NCBI GenBank assembly: GCA_018136815.1
Contig: CM030944.1
Coordinates: forward strand, 744,456-808,455
Direction of reading: 5' to 3'
DNA: 64,000 nt
From: Isochrysis galbana
Lineage: Eukaryota > Haptophyta > Isochrysidales > Isochrysidaceae
Both the position numbers and the translations under genes were made by a program. This document shows positions 31,622 to 42,158 of the stretch, piece after piece (the first letter of the stretch is position 1; each line of letters begins with the position of its first letter). The notes below the pieces were generated by a model, which worked only from the letters and a program-made list of their open reading frames with translations, was not told the origin of the DNA and searched no databases.

Positions 31622-32360
31622 CGCGCCAAAACGCCTTGCCCTGCCGGGGAAGAAAAAGAGGGCCCGGGGGAGATTGGGAAGGGAAGGACAAGGAGAAGAG
31701 AAGAGAAGGGGGAGGAGGAGAGAGGGGGGCGGTGGCTGGCTTCCGCGGGGTGAAAAGACGGGGGAGAGAAGGAGGGGGGGGGGTGCGAGAAGAAATGAAG
31801 AACAGAGGGATTCAATATAAAGTAGAGAGGAGATGTTCTGAGAAGTCGGAGAGAGGGGGGGGGGAAAGAGGAGAGGGAGAGAGAGAAAGCAGAGCGAGGG
31901 CGAGGGGCGGTGGAGGGGAGGCGAGGAGGGGGAGGGGAGGGGGGTGGCGGGGGACTTGATGGTGGTGGGGAGAAGGAGAGCCTCGCGGCATCAAGATAAA
32001 GGGGCTTCTCCGTATATTGTAGAGTAGGAGTACTCCTCCATCTCTGCTACCTGCCGAGAGGGAGGCGAGGAGGGCGGGAGAAGGGGCGGGGGGCGGGGGG
32101 GGATGAGAGGACCAACGGCGAGGAGTGGAAGACTGAGTAGGGGGAGCAGGTAGTTGAGAGTATAAGAGGGAGAGAGGAGGAGAGAGAGGAGGGGAAGAGA
32201 GGCGGGAGGAGGAGGACGAACTGTATGGGGGAGAGAGTAATGGAGAGAGAGAGAGAGAGAGAGTACCCCCAAAAATGGCCGAGACGAGCTCTTGGAGACA
32301 TGTGAATGTGGAGAGATGAGATGAGAGAGGGACGAAGGGCGGGAGAGGGGAAGTGAAGCG
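31622..32360. repeat. Polypurine/polypyrimidine tract upstream of the giant gene
   Basis: The plus strand is dominated by GA and GGA words, with a (GA)n run near 32240-32262. On the sense strand of the giant gene this is CT-rich DNA immediately upstream of its ATG, so it probably holds the promoter and leader. Confidence 0.85.
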
Positions 32361-33311
32361 AGAGCGCGCACAGAGCTCCATCATCATCGAGAGGAGGGAG
32401 ACCGTCTGGGAGAGCGCGGGGGAGGTGACACCCCCCCCCCCCCCACTCCCCCGGGGTAGCTTCGTTAAAGTTTGCTCCCGCCCCACAGCCGAGCGCCCCG
32501 ATGGACCGCTTCCCGCCATACAATACTCCACCGAGTAGCACTAAGAGTATACTCTAGTAGAGTACTCGGTGTTCGGTGTCCACTCAATTCCTGACACCCT
32601 AGTCCTCCCCTACTGTATTTTGGTCAAAATAGAGGGTAGACCCCCACTCAGGCTCAGTCTACGCGACCGCCGATCGCGAATCCAGACTCTTATTTTCGAA
32701 AAGCGAGGTCTCGCTTTTCGAAAATGCAGAGTCTGCATTCCAAAAACAAGGGTGCTGACAAGAGGGGATCGAAATCAAGACCCCACTAGCAACTCTTGTT
32801 TTTTTTGCGGAGCAACCCCCCCCCCCCTCCCCTCTTCGCTCCGCCGATGGAGCCCTCTCCCCTCTCTCCCTCTCCGCCGATGGAGCCGCGTCAACGGAAG
32901 AGGCGCAAGCGCAATGATCCCACGCCGATCACGGCGTGGAGGCTCGGGGAGAGAATGAGCGCCACTCTGCGTGTGTGCATATCCGCGCCGGGACGGATGG
33001 CACGGATGGCGAGCAGCGCCGGAGGAAAAAGGACCACTTCGTGTTGGGCATCTGGTGCGCGGGCGAGGCGCGGCCGTTCGAGGTTTGCGTCACGAACCAG
33101 CGCGCGCAATGGACGCCGTACGCAACAGCCCGTTCGGGCTAGGCCTAGGCGAGCTGGCATAGTTCTTTCACGTCGTATCGGTGCCGGCGCTCACCGACTC
33201 ACCGAGTCACCGAGCATGACAGGTCCGAGTGGGCAGCGCTGCTGCGGCTGGCGCTGCAGGAGGCGATGTAGCGGATGCTGTTGGCCCAGACGACGGTCGC
33301 TGCTGTGGGCG
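32361..33311. other. Intergenic stretch with a long palindrome
   Basis: Apart from the palindrome at 32685-32733 there is a C-run near 32429 and a coding-looking but unrecognised piece at 32936-33160 (containing KKDHFVLGIWCAGEARPFEV). It has no upstream start or downstream continuation I could support as a gene. Confidence 0.4.
32685..32733. repeat. Near-perfect palindrome
   Basis: The left arm ends attttcgaaaagcgag and the right arm begins ctcgcttttcgaaaat, separated by two bases. The 15 bp cores are perfect, and the outer gactct/agagtc parts also pair, giving arms of about 23 bases. Confidence 0.9.
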
Positions 33312-33985
33312 AGGTGTCGTTCCGTCAATAGTGGGACATCAGTCGAACTGAGCGATCAAATGTCCACAGCCATGCCGATCTACCGTATCAGGAGCAAAAA
33401 TGTCCACAGTTGTATTGTAGTTGTTTAACATTCGATCTTGTTAAAATTATAAGAGAGAGACGCCGTCAAAGCTTCTTCGCTAATCACATCGGTGCACGCC
33501 GTGCATGGGCACGGCGCGATGTGCATCGGTCCCCCCGCGGATACGCCGTGCGTGCGCATGTCAACCCGTTCCATGCGTGTAGCCCATGCGGCCCACAACT
33601 ACGTAAACTGGCCATATAAGAGATGTTTCGTTACGCAGCACCTGTGATGACTTGCAATCACATGTGCACGCCGTGCGTGGGCACGGCGCGATGTGCACCG
33701 GCGCCCCCCCGCGGGGGCGCCGTGCGTGCGCATAGCAACTTCCAGGAAGGTGCACGCCGTGCGTTCACTCTTTCCGCGGGGGAACTCTGGGCGCGGAGGA
33801 CGGGCGGAACCCCTGGGGCACCCCCATGGGACCGGTTGATTATTACCATATATGACGAGAACATTAACGTAAACGGATGGTCTGGTCTCTCTCTCTCCCG
33901 CCCCCCGGGGGGGGGGGTTCCCCCCTCTCATCGGCCTACCAGAGTGAGAAGGCTCCTACTGGCTGTCTCCCTCCTCCCTCCTCGC

Positions 33986-35251
33986 TCACCCTCCAGCTCT
34001 CTCCTCGGCCTCGTCTTCCTCACGATGGTGGCGACTCGGCGCGCATCCGTACGGTCCTCCGTCCTCTCCTCTCGTGCACCTGCTCGCTGGCTTCGTTCGA
34101 TTCCCTCGACACGGCCACCTGTCGACTGGACGCCGAGCGGAAGCGCTGCTCGCACGACTCGTTCCTCCTCCTGCTCCAAGGACGCGGCGGAGGAGGCGGA
34201 GCTTGTTCACGTTCCTGGTGCCGAGGAGGAGACCCTTTCTCCGACCGAGGAGTCGCACCACCGTGCCGCGACGGGAACGGCTGAGCAGGAGCGCGCGCGT
34301 GCTCGCGGCGTCGAGCTCGACGCGGCACTCGCCGGGGCAGCGCGCGAGCAGTGGCGCGGAGGTGATCCGCTCGCCCGTGAGCACGTCGGCCAGAAAGACG
34401 CTCGTGTTGTCGGAGATCGCGTCAAAGATGGGATCCACCGGCTGCCCGGCGAGGCTTGGAGCCGAGAGGAGCGCGCGCCGGCGCCGCGCAACTGCGAGGA
34501 GCGAGCGGTCTCGCGCGTTGCCAGTCACACGCACGGCGAGTGGAGCCGAGGGCGGAGGCGAAGGGGGTGGAGCTGGGGGTGGGGATGGCGGTGGCGCCGA
34601 GGGCGGAGAGGAAGGGGGTGGAGGCGGCGGTGGAGGCGCGTGTGGCCGAGGCGGTGGAGGAGTTGCGGGTGGGGGCGCGCTGGAGGCGGGCGGCGGAGAG
34701 GGCGGAGGCGGAGAAGGCAATGGAGGGGATGACGGCGGCGGAGAGGGCGGAGGAGGTGACGGCGGCAGAGAGGGCGGAGGATGTGACGGCGGCGGAGAGG
34801 GCGGAGGAGGTGACGGCGGCGAAGAGGGTGGAGGATGTGACGGCGGCGGAGAGGGCGGAGGCGGAGAAGGCAATGGAGGCGATGACGGCGGCGGAGAGGG
34901 CGGAGGAGGTGACGGCGGCCGAGAGGGCGGAGGAGGTGACGGCAGCGGAGAGGGCGGAGGAGGTGACGGCGGAGGAGAGGGCGGAGGAGGTGACGGCGGC
35001 GGAGAGGGTGGAGGAGGTGACGGCGGCGGAGAGGGCGGAGGCGCAGAAGGCAATGGAGGCAATGACGGCGGTGGAGAGGGCGGAGGCGCAGAAGGCAATG
35101 GAGGCGATGACGGCGACGGAGAGGGCGGAGGAGGTGACGGCGGCGGAGAGGGCGGAGGAGGTGACGGCGGCGGAGAGGGCGGAGGAAGTGACGGCGGCGG
35201 ATATGGTGGAGGAGGTGACGGCGGCGGAGAGGGCGGAGGCGGAGAAGGCAA
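33986..35251 (-). other. Proline-rich reading with possible captured gene fragment
   Basis: The minus strand encodes a long (SPPP)n chain, as in hydroxyproline-rich extracellular proteins, followed by about 60 non-repetitive residues (FDAISDNTSVFLADVLTGER, then CPGECRVELDAAST) that look like real protein. The piece lies exactly between the inverted arms of the family T element, so I regard it as a host gene fragment carried by the transposon rather than an active gene. No signal peptide or complete start was found. Confidence 0.3.
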
Positions 35252-35268
35252 TGGAGGCGATGACGGCA
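34690..35268. repeat. GC-rich minisatellite encoding (SPPP)n on the minus strand
   Basis: Tandem variants of a 24-30 bp unit built from gaggtgacggcggcggagag and gaaggcaatggaggc run for about 580 bp. The period is a multiple of three, so all six frames stay largely open. Confidence 0.9.
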
Positions 35269-35564
35269 GGAAGACGAGGGCGAGGAGAGAGCTGGAGGGT
35301 GAGCGAGGAGGGAGGAGGGAGGCAGGCAGTAGGAGCCGTCTCTCTCTGGTAGGTCGATGAGAGGGGGAGGAGGGGACCCGGGGGAGGGGGCCCCGGGGTA
35401 GCGGAGAGACCCCAAGACCGATCGATTGTTTACGTTAGTGTTTTCGCAATGTACGGTAATATTTTCCCCGGTCCCAGGGGGTGCCCCCGCGGTTCCCGAC
35501 CGCCTTTGCGTCCAGAGTCCCCCCGCGGAAAGAGTGAACGCACGGCGTGCACCTTCCTGGAAGT

Positions 35565-35995
35565 TGCTATGCGCACGCACGGCGCCCCGCGGGGGGGGAA
35601 GTCGATGTGCATACGCACGGCGTGCACAATGATTGCAAGCAATCACACGTGCTGCGCAAACGAAACATCTCGTATATGGCTACTTTACGTTAATGTGGGC
35701 CTTAGGGGAAAAAGTTTCTATGCGCACGCACGGCGCCCGCGGGGGGGGGAAGTCGATGCGCATACGCACGGCGTGCAAAATGATTGCAAGCAAACACGTG
35801 CTGCGCAAACGAAACATCTCGTATATACTTTACGTTAATGTGGGCCTTAAGGGAAAAAGTTTCTATGCGCACGTACGGCGCCCGCGGGGGGGGGAAGTCG
35901 ATGCGCATACGCACGGCGTGCACAATGATTGCAAGTAATCACTGCGTAAACGAAACATTTAATGTGGGCCTTAGAGGAAAAAGTTTCTATGCACA
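35565..35995 (+). repeat. Three tandem ~145 bp units inside the family T element
   Basis: Each unit runs from ctatgcgcacg through ggcgcccgcggggggg and cacggcgtgc to cgaaacatctcgtata and gtgggccttag. The third is shortened. One such unit is present, inverted, in the copy at 44912-46139. Confidence 0.85.
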
Positions 35996-36083
35996 TCTCG
36001 TACTAAACCACTGTTGTTAATAAGTAAAAAGAAAACAGATATGTTGAAGAACCACCTGGTCCTCTTTTGACGGAACGCGACTT

Positions 36084-36742
36084 CGCGGCTACCGCAGGGG
36101 GATTGGCATGCGTGTTGGCTGCAGCTCAGCTTGGGGCTGCGGTGCCGTTGCAGGACCCGCTCACTGCGCCGGCGGTCAGCGCCTCGTCAGACGCAGGTCG
36201 CGAGGACCCGGTGTGCGGTGTGCGGTGTGCGGGCCAGCCAAAGAAAGCACCAAATGCCGAAGTGCCGCCGGGATCGCGCCGCCAATCGCGCCCGCCCGCC
36301 CCCAGCGAGTCCCCCGAGTTCCCGAGTCTATATCTATACCCCGAGTCAACGAGAGTCAAGCACGCGCCTGAGCCACCCCCATTGGCCTTCCACAACTGGT
36401 CTCTCCGCGCTCCGCGAGGGAAAGGACGTGATCTGCGCTTTGCTATGGTTGTGGGGAAGCGAACCCCCCCCCCCCCCCGCCTTTGACGTTGGACGCGGTC
36501 GCGACTTCGATTGCGACTAGTCCATGAGAGCTGGGGCTGGGGGGCCGCCCGCGGCGGGGAGCCCTGAAGAGAGGAAAGACGCGTCGGCGCGCTCCATCGT
36601 TGGCGTTGCGAGAGCGCAAGAACTCAAGCGTTTTTTTGGTACAAGCCAAAATCTCACTTCACACACATAAAAAAGAGGGCGGAGATTCTGGGCTAACACC
36701 AAAACACGAACTAGGTCACAACAAACAATTACCACTCATCAA
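36084..36742. other. Intergenic, nothing recognised
   Basis: It lies between the right end of the family T element and the stop codon of the RCC1-like gene. A C-run lies near 36466-36478. The 36600-36742 part is probably the 3' UTR of the minus-strand gene. Confidence 0.4.
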
Positions 36743-39268
36743 TCACAAAACGGACCGTGCCGATTGTGGCCTTCTAGAAGTGGAGGTCATGCGAGCGCTA
36801 ACAAACGGGCTCCTGCCTCCCCGAGCCGGGGCCGAGGCCGAGATTGCGATCATCGAATCCCGGCGGGGCCGAGCTCTCGCCGTGCTGCTACCACTCCCTG
36901 AGCTCACTTTGCCGCCGGGCGTCACGTTAGGATCGGATCTTGTTGCGCCAGCACTTGCTGGCAGCCTATTCGTCGGAGAAGTGCACGATGGATTGCTTGA
37001 GCCTAAACTTTGTCCCTTTGACCCGCCGTTATAGCGGCTCCGCGTCTCGGCAACAGGCCTCGCGCTAGCAGGAAAGGCGATCCTCCCACTCCGGCCTAGC
37101 CGAAGGCCGCCGTACTCGATCATGCCCTTCGTCGGCAGGTGAAATGAGTCGTGTATCAGCTTGACTGGCGCACGGCTTTTCAGCTCGGGCTTGATTCGTC
37201 TCGGCATTGGGCGCAGCATGAGGTCAGGTAGCTCATACCGAGCAGGTCCCGGACGCGCCTCATTCTCACGTTGGATGAGGTCGATATAGTTGACGGTGCG
37301 CCCTCTGATGAAGGGACCGTATCGGTCTCTCTCGTGGCCCAGTTTCCCAGTCTTCGGTGGCTCTACCCGACGACTGTGCGCATTGAGGGGAGCAGCAACG
37401 TCCATGGGCAAACCCCATCTAGGCGAGTTGACATGTTCACTCATCCGCTTTGCCAAGCCTAGGTAGGCCCCAGGTCCTGGTGTTAGTTCGTCCGCCTGAG
37501 CCGGTGGCCGAAAGCGCGGGCACTCAGAGTTAAAGGCGGGGCGGAAGGGCTTATCGAACAGGAGTTCCCGGGGCACCGCCATCTCCGACTCGACGGTCCA
37601 CAATAGTGTTGCATCAGGGACACCAAGGGCCAAAGCAATGTTCTGTGAGTCGGAGAGGTCTGGCACGGCCCAAGCGGTCGTTGTCAGCTTCTCGTACGCC
37701 GACTGCGTGAGAGAGACTTGCCCGTCTCGTGCACGCTCAATCTTCATGGCGAGCCGAGAGAGAGTCGGCTCTTGCTCAGCGAGGAGGACGAGGGCGCGGT
37801 GCCACATATGCACGCCCCTCCGCACGCCACGACCACCTCGGCGTAACTCGTCTTCACGCGCTTTCGATGCATCACGGGAGATCTCCTCCGCAAGACGCCT
37901 CGCCAGGACAGGCTCGGACGCGATCGCATCGCGCATTTTCTTAGCCCGCTCGGCATAGGCCGAGCGACCTGACGGGGCCGCTGTGCCCGAAGGCACTGCA
38001 GCCTGAGCAGCAAGGAGCGCACGTGCGGAGACAGATGCGGTAGGGGGGCGGTAAGGAGCGGATGAGTTGATTGGCGTGAGTTCCTCAGCTGTGAAGACGA
38101 GGCTGTCGCGTGACGCCGCCACGAATGAGGAGAAGAGCACACCCTCCACTCGCGAAGGCAGGGCCATTCGAAAAACCTCGGGTGGGTCAAAGAGCTTGTT
38201 CGCGCCAGGCAAGCTCCAAGGCCACGAGGGGCTCCCATGAGCACCCGTCCCCCACACCCAAAGCTCTCCCTTCTGCGAGATGGCCGCCGTATGTGCATGG
38301 CCCAGGGCGATCGCGGTGATCACCTCCGTCGCCAACTCGCGCACATGGCGCGGCCGCATCACGTCAACGGCAGGCGTTCCGTGGCCTAGCCGTCCCCAAT
38401 CGCCGCGGCCCCATGTTAGTACAGCGCCCTCGCGTGTGAGCCCTCCAGAATGCCGCTCACCGCAGGCTGGCATACGCCAATTGTCGCTCGGTTTGAGAAG
38501 TGTATCAACGTAGCCAGCCGCCATCTCGCATGCGTGGGGCGAGGCGAGCGCCGTTGGCACCAGCCTTCGCCGCGGCTCGCTCGCGTCATGGCCAAGTCTG
38601 CCGTCACCACCGTCTCCCCAAGTGTACAAGAGAAAGCGGTCGCATGTGGCCGCAGAGTGCGCATGACCTGCTGCAATCGTGATGAAGCGCTGATTTGGTC
38701 GCCAATTGCTCATTTCGACGGGCCGCGGGGAGACCTCATCGCCATCACCTCCATGCCCTAGTTGGCCTTTGCCACCTGAGCCCCACGTTAGCAACTTGCC
38801 AGCTCTTGTCAGCGCCAGGCAGTGGCTGCCACCGCACGCAACCTCGACCACTGCGTCTCCACCTATGGGGCTCCAGAAGAGCTGAGAGAAGGGTAGTAAT
38901 CGTTCCGCTGTTGAAGGACTCGATTGTCCCGCTTTGGTGAGCCAGATGGAACCATGAGCGTCCACGACAAGGACTGTCCCATCTTGGCTAACTGCAGCAG
39001 CAAACCCACGAATGGGCTGGCCGTCCGACGTGCACACACGCTCCATCTGCGTGGAACCCAGAGGTTCGACCGCCCTCGGCTGACCCTTGACCGGCTCAAG
39101 TGTGCCCACATAGACAGCACCATCCGCTCCCGCTCTCGCACAGAGGAACGGCACCCCAGCGAGCGAATGGCCGCAGGTGAGCGAGATGAGGTCGGGGGGC
39201 AACTTCCTGACCGCCTCCACTCGATCGGTGGCAAAATGGTACATCTCCGTGAGTCTTGGAGCGAGCAA
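36743..39268 (-). CDS. RCC1-repeat protein with sperm-tail PG-rich (STPGR/SHIPPO-like) repeats
   Basis: An 841-residue single-exon gene. Residues about 125-380 contain RCC1 blades: SHCLALTRAGKLLTWGSGGK with GQLGHG, AGHAHSAATCDRFLLYTWGD with GRLGHD, SGGLTREGAVLTWGRGDWGR, and GHAHTAAISQKGELWVWGTG. The third blade carries an unusual insert (YVDTLLKPSDNWRMP). A helical, charged middle follows (about 440-560). Then come two proline-glycine motifs of the STPGR type, ELTPGPGAYLG near 600 and EARPGPARYELP near 685, and a basic Ser-rich tail. RCC1 repeats form a beta-propeller used in nucleotide exchange or as scaffold; STPGR repeats occur in microtubule and axoneme proteins. The combination points to a cilium or flagellum protein. 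There are fewer recognisable blades than the seven of a full propeller, though N-terminal residues 30-120 may form degenerate ones. Confidence 0.8.
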   Translation of the reverse strand: MLAPRLTEMYHFATDRVEAVRKLPPDLISLTCGHSLAGVPFLCARAGADGAVYVGTLEPVKGQPRAVEPLGSTQMERVCTSDGQPIRGFAAAVSQDGTVLVVDAHGSIWLTKAGQSSPSTAERLLPFSQLFWSPIGGDAVVEVACGGSHCLALTRAGKLLTWGSGGKGQLGHGGDGDEVSPRPVEMSNWRPNQRFITIAAGHAHSAATCDRFLLYTWGDGGDGRLGHDASEPRRRLVPTALASPHACEMAAGYVDTLLKPSDNWRMPACGERHSGGLTREGAVLTWGRGDWGRLGHGTPAVDVMRPRHVRELATEVITAIALGHAHTAAISQKGELWVWGTGAHGSPSWPWSLPGANKLFDPPEVFRMALPSRVEGVLFSSFVAASRDSLVFTAEELTPINSSAPYRPPTASVSARALLAAQAAVPSGTAAPSGRSAYAERAKKMRDAIASEPVLARRLAEEISRDASKAREDELRRGGRGVRRGVHMWHRALVLLAEQEPTLSRLAMKIERARDGQVSLTQSAYEKLTTTAWAVPDLSDSQNIALALGVPDATLLWTVESEMAVPRELLFDKPFRPAFNSECPRFRPPAQADELTPGPGAYLGLAKRMSEHVNSPRWGLPMDVAAPLNAHSRRVEPPKTGKLGHERDRYGPFIRGRTVNYIDLIQRENEARPGPARYELPDLMLRPMPRRIKPELKSRAPVKLIHDSFHLPTKGMIEYGGLRLGRSGRIAFPASARPVAETRSRYNGGSKGQSLGSSNPSCTSPTNRLPASAGATRSDPNVTPGGKVSSGSGSSTARARPRRDSMIAISASAPARGGRSPFVSARMTSTSRRPQSARSVL

Positions 39269-39974
39269 TATGTGGCGGAGGAGCGCGCAGCAATCGAACC
39301 GATGGCGGGGAAGCCCAGAAGGCTTAACGCGGGCGCAGGGAGGCAGGCAGAGCGGGGGGGAGGCGAGGTCGCGCGCGCGCCCACCGACCGACCGTTACGC
39401 TAACTCTCGCCTGCGCCGTTTGGATGTCTCACAACTCACAACATCTACTTTAGGTCCACGCCGTCGAGAAGGATGTTCACAGGCGGTGCGATGCGCCACT
39501 ATCACTATCCCTAGTATGCGAATAAGGCCCCCCTGTACTGTATTTGGGGCTGTATTTGACTGTACTTGTAGGAAGGCCAAATACAGACTGCATATACTGC
39601 AGTTGGACAACCCCCCACTGTATTTCCGTTCCCATGTTCCCATTACTAGTCGTCTACTTAGAACTTAGAAATACTAGATACTAGTATAAGGGGGAGCTTG
39701 CACTTTTCTTCACTCTTGGAATAAAGTAAACTTGTCTGGAGTTTTGTAGTAGAAGGGACTCATAGCCCCCATGTCCCATGTTCCTTGGTGTACGCTTAAT
39801 TAATTAGGTGTCCTTTGGTCTCGCCCCCTCGTTGCGTCGCTAAGACCATGCTACACCTAGCCCTCGTCCTCGTCCCTCGTCTCGCTACTCGGTATGGGTA
39901 TGGGCCTGTCTACGGCTACGGCTGCCCCATGCCCCATGCGCTCTAGAACAAAACTTCTGTAGGGATGGATATGT
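39269..39974. other. Upstream region of the RCC1-like gene, nothing recognised
   Basis: The first 130 bases are the likely promoter and leader of the minus-strand gene. The rest is AT-richer, with several tgtattt words (39535-39640), and no gene. Confidence 0.4.
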
Positions 39975-40255
39975 TACCCCCTATCGCCCTGGCACCATCA
40001 TGGTGACCAGGGCGGCCGAGAGGAGTGAGAGCGACGCCATCGCTCGCGCTCTCTCCAGAACAAAACCGGATAAAATTCCTCTTATTCTTATAATTCTCCC
40101 ACACCACTATCACACGCACATTCACAGTAACACGTAGATAACTAACGTAACGGGATACGCGAAGAAAGGGGGTTGAGCATGGGAGAAAGAGAGGAAAGAA
40201 AAGGAAAGAAGAGAGGAGGCCCGTCGCCTCTCCTCACGTGAAGAGAGAGGGGAGA
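39975..40255. repeat. Dispersed repeat G, inverted relative to 57890-58160
   Basis: About 280 bp match the reverse complement of 57890-58160: caccatcatggtga, gagagcgacgccatcgctcg, aacgtaacgggatacgcgaa, and cgcctctcctcacgtgaaga. Confidence 0.8.
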
Positions 40256-41840
40256 GGAGATCTCGCAGGACTTAGAAAGTAAACGTAGGAGAGGACGGAG
40301 GGGCATCCGTAACACCCCCTCCTAAACGGAGCAAGGGGTGCGACGTTTACATTTACGTCATTCAGGAAGTGGCTGTTGACGAGAAAGAATCAAGAATGTC
40401 GAGTAGGCGCACGCCTAACTCGGGCGCTCCGGGACCCCTCCGTTGGCGCGCTAGCGAGGGACGCGAGGGGGCGATTTGCGATGAGGCGGCGGCGGGCATG
40501 GGGGGCAGTAGGAGGCGCTCCTGGCAGCGTACGCGCATGACTGTGGCTGGCCGAGGCACGCTGCGCCGGGGACGCGTCGATTAGCGGCCCGACGCTCGCC
40601 CGCGCTCGCGTCGGACGTCGGCCCTCCGCGATAGTGATTTCTGGCCAATTTGCGCGTTTTCTGGTTACGCATCGCTGTGGGGGCTACCGTGGGGGGTCTA
40701 GGGCCCAAAGGGCACCGGATATGTGCTAGTTACACCTATCCGGTCACCATATCCAAAAATCTCGTAATGAATCCTCAATCTTGACTTGGTCAATTTTCAC
40801 CCTTAGCAGAAGTTAAAATAGCTGTTTGACCGCCCTATCCTTTAAATAGATAGAGATAGTGAGATAGAGATAGTGTACCGGGCCGGTGTACCGTAAAAGG
40901 TGTAAATTAAGGCGGGGGGGCGAGCAGCGCGCGCGCAGCGCGAGCCCCCCGCCCGGCCTTGGCCTGGGTGTGCCATACCCAGCACCTGACCCCGCCCCAC
41001 CCCACACCCGCCTCGCAGCAAGCTTCCCTGGCTGAAAAGTCAAAGTTGGCGTCTCTCTCGGCAGGCGCGGCCGGTCAGCAGCTAAGTTGTTCCACAAGAT
41101 ACAAGTACCAAAGGTTCTCAAGACCCCCGAGGAAAGCTCCATGTGAGCTCCCCGCAAGAACCGCATTCCGCGCTAGCTACCGGCGCGCCCTCGCAGGCAA
41201 TCTCCAAGGGTGAGATCAGCCTTGCTCTGACACCAATGCCTCTATTTTCCAACATGTTGACACACTTTTCGTCTTCACCCCACTCTTGTGGGCCACAAGT
41301 ACCTACAACTCAGTGCCCTGCCTTGGGCCCTCTTTCAACACTTCACTCCCTCTCCCACTCCCTCTTCCAACTACTACAACCAACCCAAGAACCAAGAAGC
41401 ACAAACCCCCTCGCCCCCTGTTTCAAGCACCAAAAATTTCGACTCAAGACAAGAGGGAGGACATGTCTTGAGGCGGCGTCGCTGCCCATGCCTAGCGCAA
41501 GGGTATAGCGCCCCCACTCAGACATCTCCTTCCCCACAGTTCCTCTCTGAGGAGTTGCTCCTCACCCTCCCATTAGGCCCCCTTGCCTGCGAGACCAAAA
41601 CAGGATCCCGGCGTGGGGCCGCATATGTGGAGCGGCAAACGAATCCTCGTTGCATCTGGGCGAATGCCCCAGAATAACCGGCACACTGGGCACGCTGAAC
41701 AAAATTGCGAGGTTCTCGCCCGACGCCGATAGAAGCAGAGAGGAAGTCATCATAGACAACCTTTTCATATACCCCAAGGGAGCAAGGGAGACGCCCCAAA
41801 AGCGATATACACTCTATACCTATTAGCATGGAGGTACATC
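40256..41840. other. Repeat-rich stretch without a clear gene
   Basis: About 41122-41231 matches the reverse complement of 57678-57801 and keeps a short reading (EISLAL and GAPSQAISK words) in common. A tgaccgcccta motif ends at 40837. From about 41690 the sequence merges into the unrecognised gene whose decayed copy lies at 62214-62810. Confidence 0.45.
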
Positions 41841-42158
41841 ATGACAGACTTCTATAGAATCCATTATGAGAACATAGCCTACTCGGAAGAATCAATACTC
41901 ATAAGAATAATAGAGAGATACACTACCTTGTGTAAAGCACTATTATTCGCACATGAAACCGACTCAGCGCGGACGGCCCAAGCGGGCATGGGAAGACAAC
42001 CTAAGAAAAGAATAGATATGGGCGACTTAAGGCCCGTATTTCACTTAAGCGGCAAAGGTGGGCTCAAACCCAGCGAAGAGATAGCCGAGCTGGCCACAAA
42101 ACTCGGGATCGCACACGCTATCCAAGAGACAGAGGTGTGCAGCGAAGAGGACGTATAA
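41841..42158 (+). CDS. Unrecognised multicopy ORF, better-preserved copy
   Basis: A 105-residue open reading, hydrophilic, with IIERYTTLCKALLF, GMGRQPKKRIDMG and KPSEEIAELATKLGIAHA. The frame is open some codons upstream and includes YTLYLLAWRYIMTDFYRIHY across the nominal ATG, so the true start is probably earlier. A diverged, frameshifted copy at 62214-62810 preserves TLYIIAWRYIIRDFYRVDYE and LGLVATALGLAV, which shows that the protein sequence, not just the DNA, was once conserved. I do not recognise the family; it may belong to a mobile element. Confidence 0.4.
   Translation: MTDFYRIHYENIAYSEESILIRIIERYTTLCKALLFAHETDSARTAQAGMGRQPKKRIDMGDLRPVFHLSGKGGLKPSEEIAELATKLGIAHAIQETEVCSEEDV

Larger units (their letters stand above)
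33312..36083 (+). mobile_element. Transposon family T, long copy with internal inverted repeats
   Basis: Left end AGGTGTCGTTCCGTCAATAG; right end, read in reverse complement, AAGTCGCGTTCCGTCAAAAG. The same ends bound the copy at 44912-46139. A 2 bp duplication (cg at 33310-33311 and 36084-36085) fits, and the other copy shows cc on both sides. Inside, about 400 bp at 33610-34021 are repeated inverted at 35269-35670, enclosing a proline-rich array. No transposase was recognised, so the copy is non-autonomous. Confidence 0.75.

Noticed and set aside
32936-33160. 68-codon plus-strand reading (KKDHFVLGIWCAGEARPFEV)
   Set aside because: Protein-like composition but too short, with no domain and no second copy seen.
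34074-35360. 428-codon Gly-rich plus-strand frame over the minisatellite
   Set aside because: The minisatellite keeps all frames open; the minus (SPPP)n reading is more protein-like, and even that is probably transposon cargo.
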